A DNA stretch of 64,000 nt from Glaciecola flavus (GTDB lineage: Bacteria; Pseudomonadota; Gammaproteobacteria; Enterobacterales; Alteromonadaceae). Below, piece by piece: positions 17,607 to 27,273 of this stretch. Where the stretch lies: NCBI RefSeq assembly GCF_042646125.1, contig NZ_JBHRSW010000018.1, positions 139,197-203,196 of the forward strand, in the 5' to 3' direction. Below the pieces are notes generated by a model. The model was not told where the DNA came from and searched no databases. It was given only the letters and a program-made list of their open reading frames with translations. How positions within the stretch are numbered: position 1 is the stretch's first letter; each line of letters opens with the position of its first letter. Position numbers and translations under genes: made by a program.

Positions 17607-18269
17607 TCATTCGTAATCGTCAAAATCGTAATCTTCTTCGTATTTCAACTCGTCAGGTAATAACTCATTTTTCAACATTACCACTACTTCCTGCGAAGGT
17701 TCCTTGACAGACAAATCGATCACTCGGTCAATATCTTCATTTTTAAGTCGAGGATGCCAGGTTTTTAAGCTGTAACTCCCCAATGGCAAAGAAAGTCGTA
17801 GCTGGCCATCGTCGTCTGTTTTGCCGTATACCGGTGCGTCAGTTACGTACACGTAACCGAGCATCCAATCGTGTACATTACACCCCATTTCGACTATTCC
17901 GCCCGTGTCAAACACAACAGTAGACTTACTTGAGTTATCATAGAGAGCAAGCTCAAATGTTTTTGCCTCAGAAAAACTGTATACGTGATGCTGAACACTA
18001 TCTAGGTTAGGGAAATTGACTTCTGCACCAATCGGAACGATTTTGATATGGGGCGTAAACTGCTTGTTTTCTTGTTTTATTGTCGGCTCTGCTTCGGCTG
18101 GCATGGCCGTGAGATCCTGCCCAAACACAGTAACAACCGTGTTTTTCACTACTTGACCATTTGCGTCTTTTAAAGTTATCAAGACTTCTTCTGCACGTGC
18201 AGTATTGCAAAAAGCAATAATAATAAAACTCACTGCGGACAGTCGGGCAAGGCTCTTACTCACAATCAT
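17607..18269 (-). CDS. Exported cupredoxin-like protein (methylamine-utilisation-protein type)
   Basis: About 220 residues. ATG 18269 gives a good signal peptide (MIVSKSLARLSAVSFIIIAF, cut near ARAEE); a TTG at 18287 is in frame but less likely. The middle resembles plastocyanin: PIGAEVNFPNLDSVQHHVYS supplies a first His, and MGCNVHDWM supplies Cys-x2-His-x2-Met, the classic type 1 copper set. The C-terminal part (KTDDDGQLRLSLPLGSYSLK) resembles a carboxypeptidase-regulatory-like fold, and the tail is acidic (EEDYDFDDYE). A periplasmic electron carrier or copper protein is likely. It is co-transcribed with the barrel protein. Confidence 0.72.
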   Translation of the reverse strand: MIVSKSLARLSAVSFIIIAFCNTARAEEVLITLKDANGQVVKNTVVTVFGQDLTAMPAEAEPTIKQENKQFTPHIKIVPIGAEVNFPNLDSVQHHVYSFSEAKTFELALYDNSSKSTVVFDTGGIVEMGCNVHDWMLGYVYVTDAPVYGKTDDDGQLRLSLPLGSYSLKTWHPRLKNEDIDRVIDLSVKEPSQEVVVMLKNELLPDELKYEEDYDFDDYE

Positions 18270-18479
18270 CAGCCACTCTTTTTTCAACTTGGTAGAACTT
18301 AGATTGGTTAACGGCGACGATAGCGAAAACTTAAGTAGTACAACTCAATAGCGTGAGCAAGGTGCGATTATATTTGGAGGTTCAGCCTCAACTGGGCATA
18401 CTCAATGATAGTGACAATCAACATTCAATTTGGCAACATTTCCACTTAGGGAAAAATTAGTACGCACAGGCACTGCCAA

Positions 18480-19493
18480 CTAAAACCCCTCCAACACAAT
18501 CTTACCGATTGCTTTTCCTTCCTCAAGTTCGCGCTGCGCGGCAATTAAGTTTTTGGCGTTTATAGCCCCAAGGTTTTTGCCCATCGTTGTTTTTATCGCG
18601 CCACTATCTATCAGTGCAGAAACCTTATTCAGCAGATGATGTTGCGAGATCATATCGTCGGTTTTGAACATGGAGCGGGTAAACATGAGTTCCCAGTGCA
18701 GAGATATACTTTTTTGTTTTAAACTGTTTATTGGTATCGCACTTGGATCATCTATCAACGCAAGCTTCCCGAAAGGAGCGAGCAAGGCTACAAATTGTTC
18801 AAAATAGCTATCAGTCGCATTTAAGCTAGCCACATGTGTCACATTTGTTAAGCCAAAAGCCTCAAGCTGAGGAGCTAATGCTTTGGCGTGATCAACGACA
18901 TAGTCTGCGCCTAAACTTTTAACCCAAGCTTGGGATTGCGGTCGCGATGCAGTAGCGATAATCGTTGCCTGAGTTAAATGTTTAGCCAACTGTATTAGCA
19001 GTGAGCCGACGCCTCCGGCTGCTCCCGTAATCAGTAAAGTATCCTTAGCTGATAAGTCACCTTCGGCAAGTTGTAAGCGCTCAAACAATAGCTCCCAAGC
19101 AGTAATAGCGGTTAGGGGTATGGCTGCCGCTTCAGCATTTGACAAGCTATTCGGTTTTAGCCCGACGATCCTTTCGTCAACCAAATGATACTCGCTATTG
19201 CAGCCTTGCCTAGTGATGTCACCCGCGTAGTACACAACATCACCCACTTTAAATAATTGCGCCTCGTCGCCAACTTCAACTACTTCCCCTACTGCATCCC
19301 ACCCCAACACTTTGTAATTGCCGTTTTCGCCTTGTGCCCGTTTGCGTACTTTACAATCGACGGGGTTGACCGATATAGCCGATATTTTCACCAGTAAGTC
19401 ACGCCCACTGGGGACGGGGCGAGGTAACTCTATATCGACCAATGCACCTTGTGCATCGAGTGGTAAGGATGACAAATAACCGACTGCTTTCAT
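18480..19493 (-). CDS. Quinone oxidoreductase / zinc-type alcohol dehydrogenase-like protein (MDR family)
   Basis: 337 residues of the medium-chain dehydrogenase/reductase superfamily, zeta-crystallin-like branch. The N-terminal catalytic fold has SVNPVDCKVR and GWDAVGEVVEVG; the nucleotide-binding motif is TGAAGGVGSLLIQLAK. The zinc-structural cysteines of true alcohol dehydrogenases are absent. NADPH-dependent reduction of quinones or enones is likely, but the substrate is unknown. Its ATG shares one base with the stop codon of the M28 peptidase gene upstream (TAATG), so the pair is coupled. Confidence 0.85.
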   Translation of the reverse strand: MKAVGYLSSLPLDAQGALVDIELPRPVPSGRDLLVKISAISVNPVDCKVRKRAQGENGNYKVLGWDAVGEVVEVGDEAQLFKVGDVVYYAGDITRQGCNSEYHLVDERIVGLKPNSLSNAEAAAIPLTAITAWELLFERLQLAEGDLSAKDTLLITGAAGGVGSLLIQLAKHLTQATIIATASRPQSQAWVKSLGADYVVDHAKALAPQLEAFGLTNVTHVASLNATDSYFEQFVALLAPFGKLALIDDPSAIPINSLKQKSISLHWELMFTRSMFKTDDMISQHHLLNKVSALIDSGAIKTTMGKNLGAINAKNLIAAQRELEEGKAIGKIVLEGF

Positions 19494-20632
19494 TACTTTC
19501 CTTCCATATATTTAGGTACATTGCGGAGAAAAACATAAAGTGTATGCACATTTTGTTCTTGCTGTTTTTGGAGCCTTACCTGCATATGCGGAAACAATGC
19601 ACTACGCCGATCAAACTTAGTATGCCAAATTTCACCCCAAGCTTTTTCTCGCTCTCGATTGCAGGCAGTTGAATTGTTTTCATCAAAGCAATCCCAATAC
19701 TTCTCATCAGCGACTTGGGAGTAACCGTCGAAACCATTTTTGCCGTTGATAGCAAAATTAGTTGCTTCAAGGTAAGCGATATCAATTCCACTGCAAGCAA
19801 AGGGAGAGTGATCTGACCATGAGCCTGTTTCTCCTTCGGGGTAACCAGCCACAGCCGGATGCAGCAAGTGCGGCGAGCTAGGATATAGCTCAACAGATAC
19901 TTTTTTAATCGCGTCTCTCAGCTTTACACCGTGCGCGTAGGTGGGCTCTGTAACAAAATCACAAGTGTAAGGTGTAGAGTGTGCACTATGTACATAAAGT
20001 TTGTCGCCACCAATAATAGTGTCCAAATTAATCATACCGATCGTTTTATGCATTTTGACGTCCTTGCGCTGTACATAGTTTTTAGCGCCTAAAAGACCCC
20101 GTTCTTCTGCACCAAACGCCAACAATCGAACGGTAAAAGGCAGAGTTTTGTCTTTTAGCAATTCTCCTAGGCTAATCAAAGCCGCGACACCCGATCCGTT
20201 ATCGATAAGCCCGTGCGAACCAGTGTCGATACCTACCGCATCGTAATGAGCGCCAACAACGATTATTTCATCACTTTGACCTTGGATGTCGATATACAAA
20301 TTTTGTGAACGCAAGGCTTGCTCTTCTAGCTCGAAGTTAAAAGGTAAATGCTCCACCTTGTGACCTTGGCGCGTCCATTGTTCTGCGATCCAAGCAGCCA
20401 TCTGCCGCTCAAGTTGTGTACCCGCAGTGCGGTCAGCTTTGTCTTCAATAAAGTCGGCAAGATTGATTAGGTCTGGCCATGCCCTTTGTTGAGTGATGTT
20501 TTTGCTCGTTAAATCCTCTTTTTCTGCAATACGATCTCTTGCAGATTGATCAGTGACACCTGTGCAAGCAGTAAGTGAGAGCAACACGCAACTCTTGATT
20601 ACCATTAGGTAACAACTTAATTTGTTTTTCAT
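19493..20632 (-). CDS. M28-family aminopeptidase lipoprotein
   Basis: 379 residues. A lipoprotein signal (MKNKLSCYLMVIKSCVLLSL then TAC, lipobox LTAC) anchors it, probably in the outer membrane facing the periplasm. Zinc ligands of the M28 family are visible: VVGAHYDAVG, GLIDNGSGVAAL (bridging Asp), FGAEERGLLGAKN (Glu-Glu), MINLDTI and the late SDHSPF (His). An aminopeptidase acting on exported peptides is likely. The gene is translationally coupled to the downstream MDR oxidoreductase, though no functional link is obvious. Confidence 0.87.
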   Translation of the reverse strand: MKNKLSCYLMVIKSCVLLSLTACTGVTDQSARDRIAEKEDLTSKNITQQRAWPDLINLADFIEDKADRTAGTQLERQMAAWIAEQWTRQGHKVEHLPFNFELEEQALRSQNLYIDIQGQSDEIIVVGAHYDAVGIDTGSHGLIDNGSGVAALISLGELLKDKTLPFTVRLLAFGAEERGLLGAKNYVQRKDVKMHKTIGMINLDTIIGGDKLYVHSAHSTPYTCDFVTEPTYAHGVKLRDAIKKVSVELYPSSPHLLHPAVAGYPEGETGSWSDHSPFACSGIDIAYLEATNFAINGKNGFDGYSQVADEKYWDCFDENNSTACNREREKAWGEIWHTKFDRRSALFPHMQVRLQKQQEQNVHTLYVFLRNVPKYMEGK

Positions 20633-20878
20633 TTAAGGACTTCTCACAAGCTATGACTCATATGTTCATCATATCGCTTTCTTGTTTATAGACAAGTACT
20701 TACTACAACTGGCTTTGCATAGTCGCGACATGCGCTCATGTAATCCATGCGCAATCACTAAATTGAGTATCGTTACTCTCAACATCCAATTATATTGGCC
20801 GATATATTGATGCATCATAAAGGCTAAGTTCAGCCGAGTTGTTTTTTGTAATTACTCCCAAACTGGAAAAACACATTC

Positions 20879-22252
20879 ATGCGTTTATCTTTTCAATGGC
20901 TTTCTGAATCACTCACCCGAAAAATAGGTAGCCTGTCGACAATATTGCTATCTTTCATCCTCGTCGTCATTGTTTATTCGATTATTAAACTTCTCGCAAT
21001 CAACAAAGAAATGCGGGAAGTTGCAGAAATTGATATACCGCTTACTGAAGTAATTGCAGAAATTGAGATACTTCAACTCCAGCAACACTTACTCATCAGG
21101 CAGTTACATATCAAACTTGACAAATCTGCTTCCTTCGAGCCTTTGCAAAAAGAATTTATCCGTTTGAATACGGCACTGAATGAGCAGTTAGCTAGCGCCT
21201 CAACAATCATTAAAGAGGGCATCGCACAAACACTCATCACAAGTAAAGTAGCGGAGCACCAACAAGCATTGAGTGAAATACAAGTATACAAAAATGCCCA
21301 TGATAAATTTCAAGACAAAGTAGAACATGTATTTTCCAGCGTGGCTAAGTCTATAGACTTGAGGGATGAATACTGGATGGATCTAGAAAAACATAACGCT
21401 GCGCTAGATACACAAACAATCACATTGTTAAAACGAGTAGAAAGCCTAACCGAAGAAATTGCTAAAAACACAGAAAAACACGAAAGAGAATTTTTGTTCG
21501 TTAATGCGGCACTCGGGCTGAGTGCGCTGTTTATCGGCGTACATATAACTGCGTATATCATCCATTCGTTTAGACAACGCATGGGACATATTCATGGTCA
21601 GATCGAAACACTCCAACGCTCTATCGTCAACCAATCTCCTATCGACACGACTGAAACACCGCTATCTACCAGCAATGACGAGCTTTCTGAGTTAGCAAAT
21701 GATATCCATCAACTTATGCAAAAGTATGATGAGCAGAGGTCAAATCGATACGAGTTCGAAAATCAACTAATCAAGCTCGCCACTACCGATAAACTAACAG
21801 GTGCTTTTAATCGCCACAATTGGGAAGATGCGTTAGTTCAGGAAATTGAGCACGCAAAACAAGACCTGCCGGTCAGTCTCATACTATTTGATGTGGATCA
21901 TTTCAAAAAAATTAATGACACTCACGGCCATGATGTCGGTGACAAAGTGCTTAAATACCTGACTTTTCTAATTCAACAAAACATAAGAAAAACCGATCCA
22001 CTATTTCGATTGGGTGGTGAAGAGTTTGCGATACTTGTGAGAGATTTAGATCTTAACCAAGCTAAACAGGTAGCCGAAAAACTGCGCCGTTTAATAGAAA
22101 AAATTGATAGCCAAACTTTACCGTCATTTACCGTAAGTTTTGGAGTGAGCCAATTTATTCAAGAAGACACACCTGATAGCATATTCAAGAGAGTGGATAG
22201 AGCGCTATACAGTTCAAAAACCCAAGGCAGAAACCAAGTCTCTAGCGCATAG
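20879..22252 (+). CDS. Membrane diguanylate cyclase (GGDEF)
   Basis: 457 residues. Two membrane segments (about 16-40 and 204-230) frame a helical periplasmic sensor region, followed by a short linker and a GGDEF domain with the active-site loop GGEEF at 379-383. The inhibitory I-site RKTD lies at 370-373, exactly five residues before it, so feedback inhibition by c-di-GMP is expected. Residues for metal binding (FDVDHFKKINDTHGHDVGD) are intact. The signal sensed is unknown. It has no operon partner. The 246 bp upstream hold no feature I can name. Confidence 0.93.
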   Translation: MRLSFQWLSESLTRKIGSLSTILLSFILVVIVYSIIKLLAINKEMREVAEIDIPLTEVIAEIEILQLQQHLLIRQLHIKLDKSASFEPLQKEFIRLNTALNEQLASASTIIKEGIAQTLITSKVAEHQQALSEIQVYKNAHDKFQDKVEHVFSSVAKSIDLRDEYWMDLEKHNAALDTQTITLLKRVESLTEEIAKNTEKHEREFLFVNAALGLSALFIGVHITAYIIHSFRQRMGHIHGQIETLQRSIVNQSPIDTTETPLSTSNDELSELANDIHQLMQKYDEQRSNRYEFENQLIKLATTDKLTGAFNRHNWEDALVQEIEHAKQDLPVSLILFDVDHFKKINDTHGHDVGDKVLKYLTFLIQQNIRKTDPLFRLGGEEFAILVRDLDLNQAKQVAEKLRRLIEKIDSQTLPSFTVSFGVSQFIQEDTPDSIFKRVDRALYSSKTQGRNQVSSA

Positions 22253-22290
22253 CGACATTTAGATGGATGTTAAGTTATCCGGAGTTAAGG

Positions 22291-23064
22291 TTATTTAGCA
22301 CGTTTTTTGTAAACTTGTACGTAGTTAACTTTGAGATCCTTGCTCAACTTCCATTGCTTCACAAACGGATTGTACTTCATGCCTTTTTCCTCAATCAGCT
22401 GAAGACGGCTTAAGGATGCCCAACTATTTAGCTCCAAGGGAGTCACAAACAAGCCCCAGCTATGCGTACCTGCGGGTAGATAACGCATAATATACTCAGC
22501 ACCAATAATGCCAAATATGAAAGATTTTATAGTTCGATTGAGTGTGGCAAGCACCACCACCCCATTTTCTCGAGTGAGTTGTGAGCAGTGTTTTACTAAG
22601 CCTTTCTGGTCTGATACGTGTTCAATCACTTCTGCGTTAATCACTACATCGAACATTTCTCCGTCGTCAATCAAGTCTTTTGCAAGCACATTTCGGTAGT
22701 CAATATCTAAACCTGACTTTATCGCATGCTGTTTGGCCACTTGCACACTTAATTCACTGGCATCAATACCCACTACCATCGCACCGCGTTTAGCGAGCGC
22801 TTCACTCACTAAACCACCACCGCACCCTAAATCGAGGATACGCAGCCCCTCTAAACCGCTTATTTTATCGGGGTGCTGTCCAAAGTGACGCGCAATTTTG
22901 TCAACAAAATAATCGACACGAGCCTCATTAAAATCAAGCGCCAGCTTATACTTCCCTTTTGGGCTCCACCATTCTTCGGCCAACGCGTCAAATCGCGCTA
23001 TCTGCTCCGGTGAGACAGATGCATCAACCTTATCTATTTTTTTTATTTCACTCTTATCTAACAT
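22291..23064 (-). CDS. ubiG: Ubiquinone biosynthesis O-methyltransferase UbiG
   Basis: 257 residues from ATG 23064 (MLDKSEIKKIDKV); the frame stays open to 23181, but that would overlap the upstream gene and add an atypical tail. UbiG performs both O-methylations of the ubiquinone ring with S-adenosylmethionine. Motifs: AEEWWSPKGKYKLALDFN, the SAM-binding LDLGCGGGLVSEALAKRG, and LNRTIKSFIFGI with YIMRYLPAGTHSW. It follows the DUF4112 gene and hemH on the same strand. Confidence 0.96.
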   Translation of the reverse strand: MLDKSEIKKIDKVDASVSPEQIARFDALAEEWWSPKGKYKLALDFNEARVDYFVDKIARHFGQHPDKISGLEGLRILDLGCGGGLVSEALAKRGAMVVGIDASELSVQVAKQHAIKSGLDIDYRNVLAKDLIDDGEMFDVVINAEVIEHVSDQKGLVKHCSQLTRENGVVVLATLNRTIKSFIFGIIGAEYIMRYLPAGTHSWGLFVTPLELNSWASLSRLQLIEEKGMKYNPFVKQWKLSKDLKVNYVQVYKKRAK

Positions 23065-23084
23065 CACGAACCTTATGAATGATG

Positions 23085-23100
23085 AGGGTCTGTTGACCCT
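23085..23100 (+). repeat. Recurring boundary motif as a perfect small hairpin
   Basis: AGGGTCTGTTGACCCT: 6-bp arms with a TGTT loop, 21 bp upstream of the ubiG start. It is the most symmetrical member of the (A/G)GGNCTGT set. No T-run follows on either side, so it is not a terminator. Confidence 0.5.
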
Positions 23101-23116
23101 AACTAATAGCGATGGA

Positions 23117-23671
23117 CTACATCCTATTGTTTTGCGTTGATTTTTCCCACTCTTCGTATTTGCGTTTGGCAATCGCGTCAATGATGTCCTTGTTCTCTGC
23201 TACCCAATATTGTTCCATTATCCTTACGTTGCGCTGATTGGCTTTAAAAAACAAATCGATAATATCACCTACAATAGGAATAAAACCCAAGCCATAGTCT
23301 ATAACGGCGTTTCGAATCATCTTTGCCATTAGCGGTTTAGGTAGATTCATTTTTTTGCCTAAATACACTATGCGTAAAGATGCTAGTAACATCAAAGTAT
23401 CGCCAATACCTGGAATCAAACCGATCAAAAAGTCCAAGCCTACACGAATGCCAATGAAAGGCACCCTTACTGCTGTATCAAGCAGATTTGCAAGAGCTTG
23501 TGCTTTTAGTAGGGCATCAGGTGCACGAAAACTATCATCAGGTTCGAAATCGCTTTTGATATTGTCTACTTCTGAGGTCGTTTGTCCCTCTTGCAGCTCA
23601 TCATTCACAGATGCTTGATCTTGCGGTTTATCGAGCTGCACTTTGTGACCTGTGCTCGGCTTACTAGTCAC
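23117..23671 (-). CDS. DUF4112 membrane protein
   Basis: 184 residues. An acidic, soluble N-terminus of about 60 residues precedes the DUF4112 domain with two re-entrant or membrane stretches (GLDFLIGLIPGIGDTLMLL and DYGLGFIPIVGDIIDLFF), each with a Pro-x-x-Gly-Asp pattern, and a basic C-terminal helix (KRKYEEWEK). The family is widespread and uncharacterised. Its ATG overlaps the hemH stop by 4 bp, so it is coupled to ferrochelatase. Confidence 0.8.
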   Translation of the reverse strand: MTSKPSTGHKVQLDKPQDQASVNDELQEGQTTSEVDNIKSDFEPDDSFRAPDALLKAQALANLLDTAVRVPFIGIRVGLDFLIGLIPGIGDTLMLLASLRIVYLGKKMNLPKPLMAKMIRNAVIDYGLGFIPIVGDIIDLFFKANQRNVRIMEQYWVAENKDIIDAIAKRKYEEWEKSTQNNRM

Positions 23672-24762
23672 TTTTTTGCCCCTAAGAGTTTGGCGCGTGC
23701 GTTGCTATTGTGCTTATCTTGATTGCCTTTATTGATTACCGTTACCCAATCACCTATTTGTGCTTGAATAATACTTGTCAGCATATCCAAATGATTGTCG
23801 TCACTGTTAAGTGCCTCAATATATTCATATCGCTCACCGCCCGCCTGTAAAAAATAATCTCTATTTTCTACGCCTATTTCTTCTATGGTTTCCAAACAAT
23901 CCGATGAAAATCCTGGACAAACGACTTGAATCGACTTTACGCCGCTACTTGGCAATTGCTTAAGCGTTTCATCAGTATAGGGCTTCAGCCACTCTTCTCG
24001 GCCAAAGCGCGACTGAAACGTCGTCATATAATCATTCTTGCCCAAATCTAAATACGTCGCGATCAAACGTGAAGTCTTGTGGCACTGGCAATGATAAGGG
24101 TCACCGTTAACTAAATAACGCTTTGGTATGCCGTGATATGAAAAAATCAGCTTATCCGCTCTACCATGCTCGTCCCAATGCGCTTTTATTTTTGCCGCAA
24201 CACATTCAATATACGCCTGTTCATCGTGATATTGGTTTAAGAAACGCAGCTCAGGTAACCACCTGCGGCGTAAAAAATCGTTTGCCACTGCATCAAACGT
24301 CGAGCCTGAAGTTGAGGCACAATATTGCGGGTACAAGGGCAAAACAAACAGCTTTCGGACACCGCCAGAAAGCATACTATCTATGGCATTTTCAATCGAA
24401 GGCTGTCCATATCGCATTGCAAAATCAACAACCACGCTGTCACCATATAAAAGCTTAATACGCGATGCTATCCCCGTAGCTTGTGCTTTGGTATGCGTGA
24501 GTAAAGGCGAGCCATCTTCAGTCCACACCGTGCTATAAGCATGAGCTGAGCGCTTTGGACGAATATTTAAAATGATACCATTTAATACAAACCACCAAAT
24601 TAACTTGGGTACTTCGACCACACGTGGGTCAGACAAAAACTGTTTTAAATAGGGGCGCAGCGCTTGCTTTGTTGGCGCTTCTGGTGTGCCCAAATTAGTT
24701 ATTAACACACCTACTTTATCAGCCTGTGCGTGAGTAAAATTTTCTTGAGAACGGTACTTCAT
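23668..24762 (-). CDS. hemH: Ferrochelatase HemH
   Basis: About 364 residues from ATG 24762 (MKYRSQENFTHAQ), with an alternative seven residues upstream. HemH inserts Fe2+ into protoporphyrin IX, the last step of protoheme synthesis. Motifs: VGVLITNLGTPEAPT, LSDPRVVEVP, the active-site SYHGIPKRY with its metal-site His, CQCHKTS and CPGFSSDCLETIEEIG. It overlaps the DUF4112 gene by 4 bp. Confidence 0.96.
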   Translation of the reverse strand: MKYRSQENFTHAQADKVGVLITNLGTPEAPTKQALRPYLKQFLSDPRVVEVPKLIWWFVLNGIILNIRPKRSAHAYSTVWTEDGSPLLTHTKAQATGIASRIKLLYGDSVVVDFAMRYGQPSIENAIDSMLSGGVRKLFVLPLYPQYCASTSGSTFDAVANDFLRRRWLPELRFLNQYHDEQAYIECVAAKIKAHWDEHGRADKLIFSYHGIPKRYLVNGDPYHCQCHKTSRLIATYLDLGKNDYMTTFQSRFGREEWLKPYTDETLKQLPSSGVKSIQVVCPGFSSDCLETIEEIGVENRDYFLQAGGERYEYIEALNSDDNHLDMLTSIIQAQIGDWVTVINKGNQDKHNSNARAKLLGAKK

Positions 24763-24844
24763 ACTTATCCAATTGTATTGCAATGATTTAACTACGAAAC
24801 AATGACCCTATGAAGACCATAAGCGCAGAAAAAATGTTTTTCAC

Positions 24845-26443
24845 TTATGGTGCATAGTATGTGGCGGCGCCCGGCCCTACTGGCAAACCAAACAGAAAAA
24901 CCCATAGGTAGAACAATATTGTCCAACCAACAATAAACACCATCGAATAAGGTAGCATCGTGGCAATTAAGGTTCCCATACCTATATCTTTTTTATAGCG
25001 CGCAGCGACAGCCAAGATTAAACCAAAATAACTCATCATCGGTGAGATAACATTGGTAACAGAATCACCGATGCGATAAGCCGCTTGAATAGTTTCTGGG
25101 GCGTAACCAATCAGCATCAGCATAGGGACAAAAATGGGTGCCGTCACCGCCCATTGTGCCGAAGCACTGCCCAAAGACAAATTGACAATGCCGCACATGA
25201 TGATAAACAACGCAAAGACTTCGGGGCCATCAAGTCCTGTTGCTTGCAAAAAAGCAGCGCCTTTAACCGCTAACACAGTGCCTAAGTTTGTCCATTTAAA
25301 AAATGCGACAAATTGCGCAGCAAAAAACACCAAAACAATGTACAAACCCATTGACCCCATACTTTTGGACATCGCGTCAATAACGTCTCGGTCGTTTTTC
25401 ATCGTACCCGCTATCCGCCCGTACACAAAACCAGGCACGGCAAAAGTGATAAATATGAAAGCGACAATACCTTTTAAAAATGGGCTTCCCGCCACTTTTC
25501 CTGTTTCTGGATGTCGTAAGATGCCATTTTCTGGTACCACCGTTAAAGCAAGCAAGGCGCACAAAATGACAAAGGACACACCAGCCCATTTCATTGCGCG
25601 AATTTCCAATGCTGTTGGCGCGTCGATTTTTTGTTCTCCCAAATCGATAGCGGCTTCTTTTGGGTCGTACTCCCCCAATCTTGGTTCAACTATTTTAGCT
25701 GTCACCACTGCGCCCATAATCGCCACTGCAAAAGTACTAATAGCCATAAAAAACCAATTGACCTCTGGGCCGACCACGTAATCTGGGTCGATTATTCTCG
25801 CCGCATCCTGAGTAATACCAGACAAAAGGGGATCCACCGTACCAATGAATAAATTAGCACTGTAGCCAGCGGATACACCCGCGAAAGCGGCAGCAAGACC
25901 AGCTAGAGGATGACGCCCTAGAGAGTGAAATATCATCGCGGCTAAAGGCACTAAGACCACATAACCAAGCTCTGAAGCAGTATTTGAAATCACACCGGCA
26001 AACACGACCACAACCGTAACACCGGTTTTAGATGCATTCATTACCATTGCTCGCATCATTGTGCTCAGCAAACCAGAATGCTCGGCAACTGAGACGCCAA
26101 GTAGTGCGACCAAGACCGTGCCCAATGGTGCAAAGCCTGTAAAGTTGGTGACTAAACCAGTCACTATTCTCTGCAGGCCTTCTGCATTTAAAAGCGAGAC
26201 AACAGAAATCACACCATCTTCCGCTCTACCTTTTGCGCCTTCAGGGCGGGGGTCAAGCACTGAAATATCAAAATACCCAAGTACACCGCTTAGCAAAACA
26301 ATGAAAAGCGCGAGTGAAGCAAAAAGTGTAATGGGATGCGGAAGTAAATTTCCAAGCCACTCGACGGTAGAGAGAAATTTTGAAAACCACCCAGTTTGTT
26401 CAAGTTCAATTTTATTTTTTTTAGTTTGCGAATCTGTCGTCAC
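24845..26443 (-). CDS. AbgT-family transporter
   Basis: 532 residues and many membrane segments. It matches the AbgT family (p-aminobenzoyl-glutamate transporters; some members export sulfonamides): EWLGNLLPHPITLFASLAL at the start, NFTGFAPLGTVLVALLGVSVAEHSGL, GVSAGYSANLFIG and the re-entrant GDSVTNVISPMMSYF near the end. Import of folate breakdown products or drug efflux is possible; which applies cannot be read from sequence. Its stop lies 82 bp from the hemH start, with a separate upstream region containing the boundary motif at 26473. Confidence 0.92.
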   Translation of the reverse strand: MTTDSQTKKNKIELEQTGWFSKFLSTVEWLGNLLPHPITLFASLALFIVLLSGVLGYFDISVLDPRPEGAKGRAEDGVISVVSLLNAEGLQRIVTGLVTNFTGFAPLGTVLVALLGVSVAEHSGLLSTMMRAMVMNASKTGVTVVVVFAGVISNTASELGYVVLVPLAAMIFHSLGRHPLAGLAAAFAGVSAGYSANLFIGTVDPLLSGITQDAARIIDPDYVVGPEVNWFFMAISTFAVAIMGAVVTAKIVEPRLGEYDPKEAAIDLGEQKIDAPTALEIRAMKWAGVSFVILCALLALTVVPENGILRHPETGKVAGSPFLKGIVAFIFITFAVPGFVYGRIAGTMKNDRDVIDAMSKSMGSMGLYIVLVFFAAQFVAFFKWTNLGTVLAVKGAAFLQATGLDGPEVFALFIIMCGIVNLSLGSASAQWAVTAPIFVPMLMLIGYAPETIQAAYRIGDSVTNVISPMMSYFGLILAVAARYKKDIGMGTLIATMLPYSMVFIVGWTILFYLWVFLFGLPVGPGAATYYAP

Positions 26444-26472
26444 ACGCTGATCCTGTCTTTTATAGTTAGAAT

Positions 26473-26486
26473 AGGGTCTGTTTATG
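26473..26486 (+). repeat. Recurring boundary motif AGGGTCTGTTTATG
   Basis: Lies upstream of the abgT start. The 296-bp gap 26444-26739 holds this motif, an 11-bp direct repeat ATTATACTAAC at 26509-26519 and 26631-26641, and no reading frame that I trust. Confidence 0.4.
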
Positions 26487-26739
26487 GGAAACTTAGCTGA
26501 CCCAGAAAATTATACTAACCAAATTTATCTGGGTTTTCATAAATAATTGGGGGTTGGTGATATTTGCAGAAAAATTGTACAGAAAAGTGCAATAGACCCC
26601 AGCTTTATTGTACAAATAGTATGCGGAGAGATTATACTAACTGACCTAATGTGATAGTTAACGAGCAAAACCTTGCCGTGACGACACAAGCTCATTGTCA
26701 AAAGTTTTAGCACGGCATTTCAAAAGCAAGGATTGTGAT

Positions 26740-27261
26740 ATGGCTACAAAAGCGACAACTCAGGCATCTAACGAAGTGCTTGGCGAACTAGAACAACTGA
26801 GAATGATTGTTTTTGGTGCTGCCAAACAAGAATTAGAGGATAAGATTGAAAACCTCAATCAACGCTTTTCTGCCGAAATGCAGCAATTGCAATCGGATAT
26901 ATCTAAACAGTATACGGAAATACAAAAAACCATTGCCGAAAATCAAACACATTTACTCAACAAACTCAGTGAAACAGACAACACTCAAGAAAACAATCAA
27001 CATAAACTTCTTGAGATCACTGAAAGCCTGAGTGCACAAATTGAAATAGCTGAGAGCGCCAGTCAAGACGATACGCAAAAGCTCCATGAACGCCTAGATA
27101 GTGAAGTAAACAAGCTACAAGCAGACTTGCAACAGGCCGTCGAGCAGTTAATGACAAAACTCGACGCTGTATCAGATAATCTGTCAAATAGTAAAACCGA
27201 TCGCAAGACCTTGGCACAATTGCTAACTGACGTCGCCACCAATTTAGATGCGGACGACTAG
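26740..27261 (+). CDS. Coiled-coil protein of the GTPase module
   Basis: 173 residues. ATG 26740 has AAGGA 8 nt upstream; a longer in-frame start at 26695 lacks one. After LGELEQLRMIVFG, almost the whole protein is a predicted heptad coiled coil (ENLNQRFSAEMQQLQSDI, NKLQADLQQAVEQLMTKLDA) with no membrane segment, so it is cytoplasmic. The LRMIVFG stretch resembles the N-terminal LRELLLS segment of the next protein, hinting at a shared docking motif. First gene of a four-gene group; 12 bp to the next. Confidence 0.65.
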   Translation: MATKATTQASNEVLGELEQLRMIVFGAAKQELEDKIENLNQRFSAEMQQLQSDISKQYTEIQKTIAENQTHLLNKLSETDNTQENNQHKLLEITESLSAQIEIAESASQDDTQKLHERLDSEVNKLQADLQQAVEQLMTKLDAVSDNLSNSKTDRKTLAQLLTDVATNLDADD

Positions 27262-27273
27262 GTAGTAGAGGTC

